37,553 bases of DNA from Burkholderiaceae bacterium (lineage in GTDB: Bacteria; Pseudomonadota; Gammaproteobacteria; Burkholderiales; Burkholderiaceae), in NCBI GenBank assembly GCA_947457875.1, contig CANGWV010000004.1, positions 1 to 37,553 of the forward strand, in the 5' to 3' direction. A model generated the notes under the pieces. It did no database searches and had not been told where the DNA came from. It saw only the letters and a list, made by a program, of their open reading frames with translations. Made by a program: the position numbers and the translations under genes. Below are positions 27,893 through 36,169 of this stretch, piece by piece. How positions within the stretch are numbered: position 1 is the stretch's first letter; every line of letters begins with the position of its first letter.

Positions 27893-28210
27893 TTACACGC
27901 CCCACACTACCGGTTCATTCGCAGCGCAAGCCTGTTTCATAAGCTCCAGGAAGGGGAAAGCGCGCTGCCCTAGGCGATCAGCTCTGGGCTTGTCCTGATC
28001 GGAGTCTGCCGGTTTATCTGGCGTGCTACTTTTGGAGGCCGCATCGGCCGCAATGGCAGATTCAAGGCGGGCAATAAACTCCGGTAAACGCTCTGTTACC
28101 AAAATGCCGCGTTTCTCTAGGGGATGTTCTAGGATGTCAAAAATACGCTGGCTCAAATCGGCGAGCATGATGACATCAGGACCTGCTTTGGAGTGAAATT
28201 GATAAATCAT
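27893..28210 (-). CDS. DUF1840 family protein
   Basis: The 105-residue product begins MIYQFHSKAGPDVIML and ends QRAFPFLELMKQACAANEPVVWGV, which I recognise as DUF1840, a small family common in betaproteobacteria. The middle (about 55-78) is a low-complexity, charged linker (SSTPDKPADSDQDK). Function is unknown. No signal peptide or membrane segment is seen, so it is probably cytosolic. It is divergent from argS, with a 71-bp gap between starts, and converges on metH. Confidence 0.88.
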   Translation of the reverse strand: MIYQFHSKAGPDVIMLADLSQRIFDILEHPLEKRGILVTERLPEFIARLESAIAADAASKSSTPDKPADSDQDKPRADRLGQRAFPFLELMKQACAANEPVVWGV

Positions 28211-28281
28211 GATTTAGCTTACCATCTTTATAGAATCGTCTATTCATAATCGGTCGCTACGCCTGATAAACTCACCCTTCT

Positions 28282-30015
28282 ATGCTGTTAAATCACAAAA
28301 ACCAATTAATTGCATCCTTACGCGCTGCCTTGAAGGCCGTCGCAGGTGCTCGCGGTATAGCGGTAGATGAGCCGATTGAGCCGCGGCTAGAGCGACCCAA
28401 ATCGGTGGACCATGGCGATGTCGCTTGCAACATTGCATTGCAAATCGCTAAAGCCTGGAAGATGAATCCCCGTGAGCTAGCCCAAGCCATCGTGGATTTC
28501 TTGGGGACGGACCCCAGTTATGCAAGGTTGATTGAGTCGAGCGAGATTGCGGGCCCTGGATTCATTAATTTCCGCTTAAGCAATGCAGCTAAAACCGAAG
28601 TAGTAAGGGCGGTACTGGATCAGAAAAAAGGATTCGGTAAACGCGCGCGAAATGAATCATCGCGGGCAATGGTGGAGTTTGTTTCTGCTAATCCAACTGG
28701 CCCATTGCACGTTGGCCATGGCAGGCAGGCAGCACTCGGTGATGCCATCGCCAACTTAATGGATACCCAAGGAATTGCAGTGCACCGGGAGTTTTATTAC
28801 AACGATGCTGGGGTGCAGATTACGAATTTAGCGGCCTCCGTACATGCCCGCTTGAGCGGACTAAAGCCTGGCGATGCGAGTTGGCCAGAGCAGGCTTACA
28901 ACGGTGATTACATTGCGGAAATTGCACAGGCATATAAGACCTCCCCTGAATGCAAGGGCATTGATGATTTAGCAGCGATTCAGCAGTTTGCGGTTGCTTA
29001 CCTACGCAATGAGCAGGATATTGACTTGCGTACCTTTGGTGTTCAGTTTGATTGCTACTACCTCGAATCATCTTTGTATACCGACGGCAGTGTGGCTCAG
29101 ATCGTTGCCGACCTGGGCTCCGTAGGCAAAACATATGAGGCCGATGGTGCGCTGTGGCTCAGGACAATGGAGGATGGCGATGATAAAGATCGCGTCATGC
29201 GCAAGTCCAACGGCACATACACCTATTTTGTGCCTGACGTTGCCTACCATGCAAGCAAGTGGCAGCGAGGCTTTATCAAAGTAATCAATGTACAGGGTAG
29301 CGATCACCACGGCACTATTGCCCGCGTGCGCTCTGGCTTACAGGGCGTTGCACAAAAACGCGGCTGGACTATTCCAGCAGATTACCCTGACTATGTTTTG
29401 CACAAGATGGTAACGGTGATGCGGCATGGGCAGGAGGTGAAGATTTCAAAACGGGCCGGCTCCTATGTGACAGTTCGCGACTTAGTGGAGTGGTCTGGCG
29501 GCGTTACTGAGTCGATGACTGTACAAGAGCGCGAATTAGCCTTGCAGCGGGGGCGCGATGCGGTGCGCTTTTTCTTGATTTCCCGCAAAGCCGATACGGA
29601 ATTTGTTTTTGATGTTGATTTAGCGCTACAACAGAGTGATGAAAATCCCGTGTTCTATGTGCAATACGCACATGCACGCATTTGCTCAATCTTGCTGCAA
29701 TGGAGCGGTACTGAAGCAGACTTGCTAAATGCCAATCTTTCTCTTTTAGATAGTAAGGCTTCTGATCATTTGCTCCGCCGCCTTGCGGAGTATCCGGAGA
29801 TGCTCACGACTGCGGCTACCGAGTTATCCCCGCACGCAGTAGCGTTTTATCTGCGCGATTTAGCGGGTGATTTCCATACTTTTTATAATGCAGACCGGGT
29901 TTTGGTGGACGATGCAAATCTAAAATTAGCTAGGTTGGCTTTATTATCGGCAACCCGACAAGTGATTGAAAATGGATTAGCTTTATTGGGTGTATCCGCG
30001 CCCAGAAAAATGTAA
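28282..30015 (+). CDS. argS: Arginyl-tRNA synthetase
   Basis: This class I synthetase charges tRNA-Arg. The 577 residues show the N-terminal Add-1 domain, then the HIGH-type motif as [13 protein letters not shown] near 143, [21 protein letters not shown] and the KMSK-like KISKRAG near 393-399. DALR-domain anticodon-binding elements follow ([13 protein letters not shown] near 455; the C terminus ends [11 protein letters not shown]). The start ATG at 28282 fits the family N terminus. It lies 13 bp before the SPOR gene and may be cotranscribed with it and dsbA. Confidence 0.97.
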   Translation: MLLNHKNQLIASLRAALKAVAGARGIAVDEPIEPRLERPKSVDHGDVACNIALQIAKAWKMNPRELAQAIVDFLGTDPSYARLIESSEIAGPGFINFRLSNAAKTEVVRAVLDQKKGFGKRARNESSRAMVEFVSANPTGPLHVGHGRQAALGDAIANLMDTQGIAVHREFYYNDAGVQITNLAASVHARLSGLKPGDASWPEQAYNGDYIAEIAQAYKTSPECKGIDDLAAIQQFAVAYLRNEQDIDLRTFGVQFDCYYLESSLYTDGSVAQIVADLGSVGKTYEADGALWLRTMEDGDDKDRVMRKSNGTYTYFVPDVAYHASKWQRGFIKVINVQGSDHHGTIARVRSGLQGVAQKRGWTIPADYPDYVLHKMVTVMRHGQEVKISKRAGSYVTVRDLVEWSGGVTESMTVQERELALQRGRDAVRFFLISRKADTEFVFDVDLALQQSDENPVFYVQYAHARICSILLQWSGTEADLLNANLSLLDSKASDHLLRRLAEYPEMLTTAATELSPHAVAFYLRDLAGDFHTFYNADRVLVDDANLKLARLALLSATRQVIENGLALLGVSAPRKM

Positions 30016-30028
30016 GATAAGGGGAATG

Positions 30029-30646
30029 ATGAAAAAAGCCAATCGATCCTCCGCACTTCCAATGCAGCGTATTGCCCAAAGCGATAGGGAATTTGGTGGC
30101 ACCATCTTGGGATTAGTGATTGGTTTGGTGATCGGCCTTAGCCTTGCCTTGGCAGTAGCCTACTATATTTATAAAACGCCGCCGCAAGAGCGACCTGGAG
30201 TGAAAGCCCCTAATCTTCCTTTATCCATTAAACCAGCCGCGCCAGCAGAAGTGGTGGTTAATGAAGAAGAAAAACCGGCAACTCAAATTGATTTAAATAA
30301 ACCACTGCAGGGCAAATCTCCAGCCATCCCCAGCGGCAGCGCTGACCCGATCGCCGACATTGCGACCGGCAAAGCAGCGGCGGACGCTGCGGCCAGCGCA
30401 AAGACAGATGTTGTCTTTTTTGTTCAAACTGGCGCCTTTGCAAGCCAATCCGAAGCCGACGCACAAAAAGCCAGCTTAGCCATGCAGGGCATGCAATCTC
30501 AAATTAGCGAAGGACTGATTGATGGAAAATCAGTCTGGCGGGTTCGTATTGGTCCTTTTGCCAATGTCGATGACAGTGGTATTGTGCGTAGCAAGTTAAC
30601 CGGTATGGGTATTAAGCCGGCTGTCATTAAGGTCAACAAGCAATGA
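30029..30646 (+). CDS. SPOR-domain membrane protein (FtsN-like)
   Basis: This single-pass inner membrane protein has a short cytosolic N terminus, a glycine-rich membrane helix (GLVIGLVIGLSLALAVAYYIY near 23-45), a proline/alanine-rich periplasmic linker and a C-terminal SPOR domain (VFFVQTGAFASQSEADAQ onward). SPOR domains bind septal peptidoglycan lacking stem peptides, so a cell-division role is likely. The tracked start at 29990 lies within argS. AAGGGGA points to ATG 30029 (or 30026). Its stop overlaps the dsbA start (ATGA). Confidence 0.9.
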   Translation: MKKANRSSALPMQRIAQSDREFGGTILGLVIGLVIGLSLALAVAYYIYKTPPQERPGVKAPNLPLSIKPAAPAEVVVNEEEKPATQIDLNKPLQGKSPAIPSGSADPIADIATGKAAADAAASAKTDVVFFVQTGAFASQSEADAQKASLAMQGMQSQISEGLIDGKSVWRVRIGPFANVDDSGIVRSKLTGMGIKPAVIKVNKQ

Positions 30647-31299
30647 AATCATTTTCTCGATTAATAAAACTCGCGCTGGGCACTCTATTTGCCTTGAGCT
30701 GTTTCATGCCAGTTACACATGCCCAAGGGCCCGCAAAGATAGAGCCTGGATTTGATTACCGTATCCTGCCGGTGGCGCAACCGCTCGATACCAAAGGCAA
30801 GGTAGAGGTCATCGAATTCTTTTGGTATGGATGCCCGCATTGCTTTGATTTTGATCCCGAAATCATGGCATGGGAAAAGCGCCAAGCAAAAGACGTGGTA
30901 TTTCGACAAGTGCCGATTGCCTTTCGCGAGGAGTTAATGCCGCATAGCCAGCTGTTTTATGCCCTCGAAGCCTTAGGCAAAAGCAATCTCAATTCCAAGG
31001 TGATGTTTGCTATGCATCGGGAAAACAAACGCCTGCTCAATGAGAATGACATTGCGGATTGGGTTGCTAGTCAGGGCGTCGATCGCAATGCTTTTTTGGC
31101 TGCATACCGTTCGTTTGCTGTTGTTTCAAAAGCAAGGGCCGCGCGGCAGCTGGGTGATGCTTACCGCATTGATGGGGTTCCCACCGTAGCGATTCAAGGA
31201 AAGTACATTACTTCACCATCGATTGCCGGTACTCGTGCAAAAGCCATCGCAGTGATGGATCACTTGGTCGACAAAGTCAGAAAAGAGAATTACAAATAA
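30643..31299 (+). CDS. dsbA: Thiol:disulfide interchange protein DsbA
   Basis: This periplasmic oxidase introduces disulfides into exported proteins. It has a signal peptide of about 27 residues ending THAQ, a thioredoxin fold with the active site FFWYGCPHC (Cys64, Cys67), and the cis-proline segment GVPTVAIQG near 181-189. The 218 residues match the family. CPHC is the classical DsbA dipeptide. It is coupled by a 4-nt overlap to the SPOR gene, an arrangement I recall from other Burkholderiales after argS. It faces the SDR gene at 31323. Confidence 0.95.
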   Translation: MKSFSRLIKLALGTLFALSCFMPVTHAQGPAKIEPGFDYRILPVAQPLDTKGKVEVIEFFWYGCPHCFDFDPEIMAWEKRQAKDVVFRQVPIAFREELMPHSQLFYALEALGKSNLNSKVMFAMHRENKRLLNENDIADWVASQGVDRNAFLAAYRSFAVVSKARAARQLGDAYRIDGVPTVAIQGKYITSPSIAGTRAKAIAVMDHLVDKVRKENYK

Positions 31300-31317
31300 A
31301 CGACGGAGTAATGCGTT

Positions 31318-31343
31318 CGGCGTTAAATTTTGACAAAACGCCG
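31318..31343. terminator. Inverted repeat between convergent dsbA and SDR genes
   Basis: CGGCGTT (31318-31324) and AACGCCG (31337-31343) form a perfect 7-bp stem with a 12-nt loop, in and beside the last SDR codons. It could end transcription from both sides. No canonical T-run follows, so confidence is low. Confidence 0.35.
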
Positions 31344-32099
31344 TAAGATCCAAAAGTAAACTGGATAAGGCAGTAGGCGTAAAAACTTTAAGAATCCAGA
31401 AAACCGTTTTGGAAAATGGATATCAAACTCGCCCTCACGTATGCCATCTAGAATATGTTTGGCTGCTTCTTCAGAGCTAATTAATGCGGGCATTTCAAAA
31501 TCATTTTGTGCGGTAGCCTCGGTCTTTACAAAGCCCGGAGAAATCATGTGCACCCCAATGCCTTTCGGCTGCAAGTCATAAAAAAGGGTTTCGCAAAAAT
31601 TAATCATGGCCGCTTTGCTTGGACCATAGGCTAAGGCCTTGGGCAAACCGCTGTAACCAGCCACGCTGCCAACAATCGCGATATGACCGCTATGCCGCTC
31701 GAGCATATTAGGCAAAACTGCAGCAACGGCGCGCATCGGACCCAATACATTGGCATTGATGGTTTTTTCTGCCGACTCCATTTCGAAGTTATCGGCACGC
31801 AGCGGTATGTATATTCCAGAAACAAACAACAAAAGATCGAGCTGGCCCCATTCCTGCATGAGTTTTTGGTAGGTCTCTTGAACTGCCTTAGGTTCAGTCA
31901 CATCCAAGGGCAATATCAGACTTTGATTGGGCTTGGCATGCTGCGCAACTGCTTGAAGATTTTGCAGGCGACGCCCAGACAGTGCAACCGAGGCGCCCGC
32001 TGCCAACAGAGCAATTGCACAGGCCTCGCCAATTCCGCTAGTTGCGCCAATGACCCAGACCCGTTTGCCTGCAAAACCCTGCATTCCAATCTGTTTCAT
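31323..32099 (-). CDS. Short-chain dehydrogenase of the photo-oxidative/lipid operon
   Basis: The 258-residue classical SDR has the cofactor motif GATSGIGEACA near 18-28, NANVLGPM near 114-121, a catalytic serine in VGSVAGYSG and the YxxxK as YGPSK near 157-161. The C terminus (LLPYPVYFWILRRFV) is hydrophobic and may touch the membrane. It is the last gene of a five-gene minus-strand operon and overlaps the CFA-synthase gene by ATGA. Context suggests a substrate derived from modified fatty acids, but that is inference. Confidence 0.88.
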   Translation of the reverse strand: MKQIGMQGFAGKRVWVIGATSGIGEACAIALLAAGASVALSGRRLQNLQAVAQHAKPNQSLILPLDVTEPKAVQETYQKLMQEWGQLDLLLFVSGIYIPLRADNFEMESAEKTINANVLGPMRAVAAVLPNMLERHSGHIAIVGSVAGYSGLPKALAYGPSKAAMINFCETLFYDLQPKGIGVHMISPGFVKTEATAQNDFEMPALISSEEAAKHILDGIREGEFDIHFPKRFSGFLKFLRLLPYPVYFWILRRFVKI

Positions 32100-33364
32100 G
32101 GCCGTAAGCTATCTCCGCTACTGTGATCGTGAGTGAGGGTGAATTGCACCACATCAATATTGCGCTCTGAAAAGCCTGCAGCGCAATACATAAGATAGAA
32201 ATTCCAGAGTCGAATAAAAGCCTCATCAAAGCCAAGTTGGTGTACTTCATCTAGTTGACGATTAAAGGACTCGTACCAAATGCATAGTGTCTTTGCATAA
32301 TCAGCACCAAATGCAAATTCATCATCAACGCGCAAACCCGCCCGGGCCGCATATTCTTTAAAAACCGACTTGGACGGCAACATGCCACCTGGGAAAACGT
32401 ATTGCTGAATAAAGTCCGTACTACTTCGGTAGCGCTCAAATAATTCTTCTGCAATCACAATGGTTTGGATGCACGCTTTTCCACCAGGCTTGAGGGATGA
32501 TGCAATCGTCTTGAAATACTGTTCCCAATGGTTTTCACCAACGGCTTCAAACATCTCGATCGAGGCAATGCCATCGAATTGTTCTTTGCAATCGCGGTAG
32601 TCCTGAAATCGAATTTCAGAAACAAGGCCTTTTTTTGCAAGGCGCTCCTCGGCAAATTTCTGTTGTTCTCGGGATAAGGTGAGTCCGGTCACATAACAGC
32701 CTGCTAGCGCCGCTTCTTCAATGAAGCCACCCCAGCCACAACCAATCTCAAGTATTCGTTTTTCGGGGGTGGCATTGATAGAAGACAAAATACGACGGTA
32801 CTTATTTGACTGCGCTTCTGCTAATGTAAGCTGAAGATCGCCACTAAACCATGCGCTGGAATAGGTCATACTGGGATCAAGCCACAAAGAATAAAAGGGA
32901 TTGCCTAAATCATAGTGCGCATGAATGTTTTTGCGGCTACCGGATTTCGAATTGTTGCGCATCCGATGTTTGAGGCGGTAGAACAGGGAGCCAAACCAAC
33001 TGCCATAGATTGCTTTTTCGAGGAGAGTCCGATTGCGGATCGCTATCTCTAATATGGCCTTTAAGTTGGACGTGTTCCATTGCCCGCGAATATAGCTTTC
33101 CGCAAAACCAATGTCCCCATGCTTCAGAACGTCTTTAAAAACATCCCAATCGAGGACATGCAAGTCAGCATGCAAGTCGTCGCCAGAGCTGCCAAAGTAT
33201 TCTGTTCTGCCGTCCGGCAAGGTGAGGGCTAAATGACCGGATTTAACATTGCTTAGCAAAGCGAGAAAGGTTCTTGCCGCCAGCGGAACAGATTGGGTTG
33301 ACTGTCGATCAGCAGAGCGTGAAAAACTGAGTCGTGATAGCAGGGATTGTCCAGGTCGATTCAT
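32096..33364 (-). CDS. cfa: Cyclopropane-fatty-acyl-phospholipid synthase family methyltransferase
   Basis: This SAM-dependent enzyme (422 residues) acts on unsaturated acyl chains of membrane phospholipids. Visible are HAHYDLGNPFYSLWLD near 150-165, DPSMTYSSAWF, the SAM motif ILEIGCGWGGF near 200, SIEMFEAVGENHW near 265, and the C-terminal RLWNFYLMYCAAGF. It may make cyclopropane rings, or may instead methylate vaccenoyl chains as UfaM-type relatives do; the COG2907 and DUF1365 neighbours favour keeping the second option open. It overlaps both adjacent genes by 4 nt. Confidence 0.93.
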   Translation of the reverse strand: MNRPGQSLLSRLSFSRSADRQSTQSVPLAARTFLALLSNVKSGHLALTLPDGRTEYFGSSGDDLHADLHVLDWDVFKDVLKHGDIGFAESYIRGQWNTSNLKAILEIAIRNRTLLEKAIYGSWFGSLFYRLKHRMRNNSKSGSRKNIHAHYDLGNPFYSLWLDPSMTYSSAWFSGDLQLTLAEAQSNKYRRILSSINATPEKRILEIGCGWGGFIEEAALAGCYVTGLTLSREQQKFAEERLAKKGLVSEIRFQDYRDCKEQFDGIASIEMFEAVGENHWEQYFKTIASSLKPGGKACIQTIVIAEELFERYRSSTDFIQQYVFPGGMLPSKSVFKEYAARAGLRVDDEFAFGADYAKTLCIWYESFNRQLDEVHQLGFDEAFIRLWNFYLMYCAAGFSERNIDVVQFTLTHDHSSGDSLRP

Positions 33365-34158
33365 CTACTAACTTCAAAGTCGGGCGGTTTAGGTTTGGAG
33401 TGAAATGGGACGCCTTTGGCCCAAAGCTTCAGTGCTTGCCAATGAATCCGTCCGATCACTCCAATGCTCATGAGAGGATATCGCACTATCGTGAAATACA
33501 GGGTCGTACGCGTCAGCGGACGTGCTTCACCGCTAATGCTGGTGTGAATCAAGGGCCCTCCATCCTCATGCAACTCAATGCGGTTGACGGTGTTCCGTCC
33601 GGACTGGCTTTCTTGGGGAAAAAGGAAGCGAAAGCGGTATTCGCCGCTGACATCGCAAAAGGGCGAGACATGAAAGACCTTGTTAGTTGTAAGGGTTTCT
33701 CCAGAGCGCAGTGGCTCCCCGGAGTCTTTACTTAACAAGTAGCAATGGCGCTCCCCAAACGTATTGTTTACCTCCGCAATGACTGCGCGTACCTGTCCGT
33801 TTGGTTTGGTACAAATCCAAAAACTTACGGGATTAAAAACATACGCCAAGACCCGTGGAAAGGTTTGTAGCCAGATTTCGCCATCGGGATGGGTAATGCC
33901 ATACGAGGCTAAGAGTTGTTCGGCCCAGGCTAGGCTATCTACATCACCGCGGCCGTGGTCTTTATCAAAAAATGAAAAGAAGCGAAATTGATTGTCACCC
34001 AGGCCATGCTGACGGAGTAAATCTGGATTGCGTTTACGCTCTCGCATGGGAATGCTGATCGTAAATACTGAATACGCAAATGCATTCTTTGCTGGACGGA
34101 AGCGGCGGTGTTGTACAACGCCAAAATTCAGTTTCGGCGTTAAGTCAGCTGGCAACAT
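33361..34158 (-). CDS. DUF1365 family protein
   Basis: The 265-residue product matches DUF1365 (COG3496): GVVQHRRFRPAKNAFAYSVF near 13-32, FDKDHGRGD near 66-74, VLAYVFNPVSFWIC near 104-117 and KVFHVSPFCD near 162-171. The family is almost always found beside COG2907 flavoproteins and CFA-synthase-like genes. Its activity is not settled; a role in oxygen-dependent fatty acid modification has been proposed for relatives in furan fatty acid producers. It overlaps the flavoprotein gene by 14 nt and the cfa gene by 4 nt, so it is firmly part of the operon. Confidence 0.9.
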   Translation of the reverse strand: MLPADLTPKLNFGVVQHRRFRPAKNAFAYSVFTISIPMRERKRNPDLLRQHGLGDNQFRFFSFFDKDHGRGDVDSLAWAEQLLASYGITHPDGEIWLQTFPRVLAYVFNPVSFWICTKPNGQVRAVIAEVNNTFGERHCYLLSKDSGEPLRSGETLTTNKVFHVSPFCDVSGEYRFRFLFPQESQSGRNTVNRIELHEDGGPLIHTSISGEARPLTRTTLYFTIVRYPLMSIGVIGRIHWQALKLWAKGVPFHSKPKPPDFEVSR

Positions 34159-35539
34159 TGACCTCTGCTGCAGAAGTATGGAGGTCGATGGACTGTTTAC
34201 TGCGTTCTAGAATCGCTTCAGCAACCGTCTCTCCAGAGCGCAAACCATCCTCATGAAATCCGTACCCAGTCCATGCGCCACAATACCAAACGGATGACTT
34301 ACCCTGGATCAGGGGTAAGCCTGCTTGTGCATCAGTGGCACGCATATCAAATACAGGGTGTGCATACCGAATCTCCTGAAATACCTTATTGGGGTCTGGC
34401 TCACGCAGTGGATTCAGGGTGACGATGATGGGAATGTCTTTGAGTACTGAAGGAAGGGGCTGAAGGAGGTTAATCAGATAACTCACACTTACCGTATCTT
34501 CAGTCGCGTCGGCATTCTTGGCTTGCGCGGTGTAATTCCAGGCAGCCCAGCAGCGCTTACGCTCTGGCAAAAAAGAGGCATCGGTATGCAAGATGGCCCG
34601 ATTGGCCTGATACGGAATTGCGCTCAGGATGGATTGGGTCCCAGAATCAATGCCACGAAGCAGCTGCAGGCTTTGATCGCTATGGCAAGCCATCACAAGC
34701 TCATCAAACTGCGCAGCACCACTGGCGCTAATAACCTCAATTGCATGCTGTTTGCTTTCAGTAGGGACATTAATTGATATCACTGCTTCGCGCACCCAGT
34801 GCACGCCGCACTGATCAAGGCTGCTTACCAAGCGTTTTACATATTCCCGTGAGCCGCCTTGTACCGTAAGCCACTGCGGTCGATCTTGTATTTTTAAGAG
34901 GCCATGGTTATGGCAAAAGCGTGCCATGGTTTGAATCGGAAACTCCAGCATTTGATCGACAGAGCATGACCAAATTGCGCCAATCATCGGTAAAAAATAC
35001 CAATCCCGAAAGGGCTTACCAAAGGCATGGCGATCCAGAAAATCGGCAATGCTTTCTTCTGGGGTTGCTGCTTTACTTGGGTGCGTATCGCTTGACTCCT
35101 GACGTAAAGCCAGTGCGGTGGCAAGTTTATTAAAGCGCATGATGTCGCGTGCCATCTTCCAAAAAGAAGGGCGGAGTAAATTGCGCCGTTGACCAAAAAA
35201 AGAATTGAGATCATTTCCAGCCCACTCTAGTAGCGGAGTCGATTCGAGCTTAACGGAAAATGACATCTCCGAAGGAAAAATGGGCACGTTCAACTCTTCA
35301 AATAAGCGTACTAGGCGTGGATAGGTACGGCGATTGAAGACTAAGAACCCAGTATCTACAGCTTGCTGAACTGGCCCGCTCGGCGTGTCAATGGTGATAT
35401 CAACCGTATTACTATGACCGCCGATGTGCTTGCCTGACTCATAAATAGTGATGTCAAAATCGGGATGCTGACGCAGGCGGTACGCACAGCCGAGGCCAGA
35501 GATGCCAGCGCCAATAATTGCAATGCGTTTTTTGGCCAT
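34145..35539 (-). CDS. COG2907-type FAD-dependent amine-oxidase-like protein
   Basis: The 464-residue flavoprotein begins with the dinucleotide-binding IIGAGISGLGCAYRL (8-22), followed by HIGGHSNTVDI near 40-50, the FAD-binding DTGFLVFN segment near 66 and a C-terminal YCGAWTGYGFHEDGLRSG near 427-444. It resembles phytoene-desaturase or monoamine-oxidase folds, but the COG2907 group occurs with DUF1365 and CFA-type genes, and a relative (UfaD) desaturates methylated acyl chains. Shares TAATG with the peroxidase gene upstream. The substrate here is inferred. Confidence 0.9.
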   Translation of the reverse strand: MAKKRIAIIGAGISGLGCAYRLRQHPDFDITIYESGKHIGGHSNTVDITIDTPSGPVQQAVDTGFLVFNRRTYPRLVRLFEELNVPIFPSEMSFSVKLESTPLLEWAGNDLNSFFGQRRNLLRPSFWKMARDIMRFNKLATALALRQESSDTHPSKAATPEESIADFLDRHAFGKPFRDWYFLPMIGAIWSCSVDQMLEFPIQTMARFCHNHGLLKIQDRPQWLTVQGGSREYVKRLVSSLDQCGVHWVREAVISINVPTESKQHAIEVISASGAAQFDELVMACHSDQSLQLLRGIDSGTQSILSAIPYQANRAILHTDASFLPERKRCWAAWNYTAQAKNADATEDTVSVSYLINLLQPLPSVLKDIPIIVTLNPLREPDPNKVFQEIRYAHPVFDMRATDAQAGLPLIQGKSSVWYCGAWTGYGFHEDGLRSGETVAEAILERSKQSIDLHTSAAEVNVAS

Positions 35540-36108
35540 TACTGCTTTCCTTGCAGTAACTTCTCAATTTGGGACGTTATGGTTCTGCCGCCGGGATTAG
35601 AGAGGCTGCCATACGCCTCAACCACATTGCCATTGCGATCGATCAAGTACTTGTAAAAATTCCACTTGGGAGTGGTGCCCGTTTTTTCAATCAGGGTCTT
35701 GAATAAGGGATTCGGATTTTTGCCAGAGACACTCGATTTCGTAAACATCGGAAACTTGACGTCATACGTATTTTTACAAAAATCAGCAATTTGCTTATTC
35801 GTGCCAGGCTCTTGCTGACCAAAGTCGTTCGATGGAAAGCCTAAAACAACAAAGCCTCTTTGTTGATACTTGGAATAAATCTTTTCAAGGTCGTCGTATT
35901 GCCCAGTAAAGCCGCAGTAACTCGCAGTGTTCACCACCAAAATCACCTTACCTTGGTACTGGCATAAATTTTGGGGCGCCTCGTCTTGCAAACGCAAAAA
36001 CGTATGGGAAAGGAGTGGGCTACAGGTGGGAGCTGCAGTCTGAGCAAATGCTGGGCTACTCAAAGAGAGTCCCAGCCAACAGGCCGCTAAAAGGAAGAAA
36101 TGCCGCAT
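35539..36108 (-). CDS. Exported glutathione peroxidase-family enzyme
   Basis: This is a thiol peroxidase of the GPx family that reduces hydroperoxides, including lipid hydroperoxides. The active site is NTASYCGFTGQY, with peroxidatic Cys65 in place of selenocysteine, then FPSNDFGQQEPG and the Trp in KWNFYKYLID. I start it at ATG 36108 (MRHFFLLAACW), which gives a signal peptide ending PAFA and 189 residues. The tracked start at 36195 would overlap the divergent photolyase start. Periplasmic placement suits protection of membrane lipids. It is the first gene of the five-gene operon. Confidence 0.9.
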   Translation of the reverse strand: MRHFFLLAACWLGLSLSSPAFAQTAAPTCSPLLSHTFLRLQDEAPQNLCQYQGKVILVVNTASYCGFTGQYDDLEKIYSKYQQRGFVVLGFPSNDFGQQEPGTNKQIADFCKNTYDVKFPMFTKSSVSGKNPNPLFKTLIEKTGTTPKWNFYKYLIDRNGNVVEAYGSLSNPGGRTITSQIEKLLQGKQ

Positions 36109-36169
36109 AAATTCATCAAGCAAAAAAGGAACAGGACTCCAGTCTAAGTCATTCCAGTTAAGATGTTTT
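36109..36169. promoter_or_regulatory. Divergent promoter region, peroxidase operon / photolyase
   Basis: These 61 bp must carry both outward promoters unless one lies further away. On the plus strand GACTCC (36135-36140), 18 nt, TAAGA (36159-36163) partly resembles the Rhodobacter sigmaE pattern, recalled as TGATCC-N18-TAAGA: the -10 and spacing fit exactly, the -35 only in half its bases. Transcription would then begin almost at the photolyase ATG. GACT-CC-AGTC (36135-36144) is also a small palindrome. Assignment is tentative. Confidence 0.3.

Noticed and set aside
31683-32126. 147-aa plus-strand ORF over the SDR gene
   Set aside because: It is a shadow of the intact SDR on the other strand.
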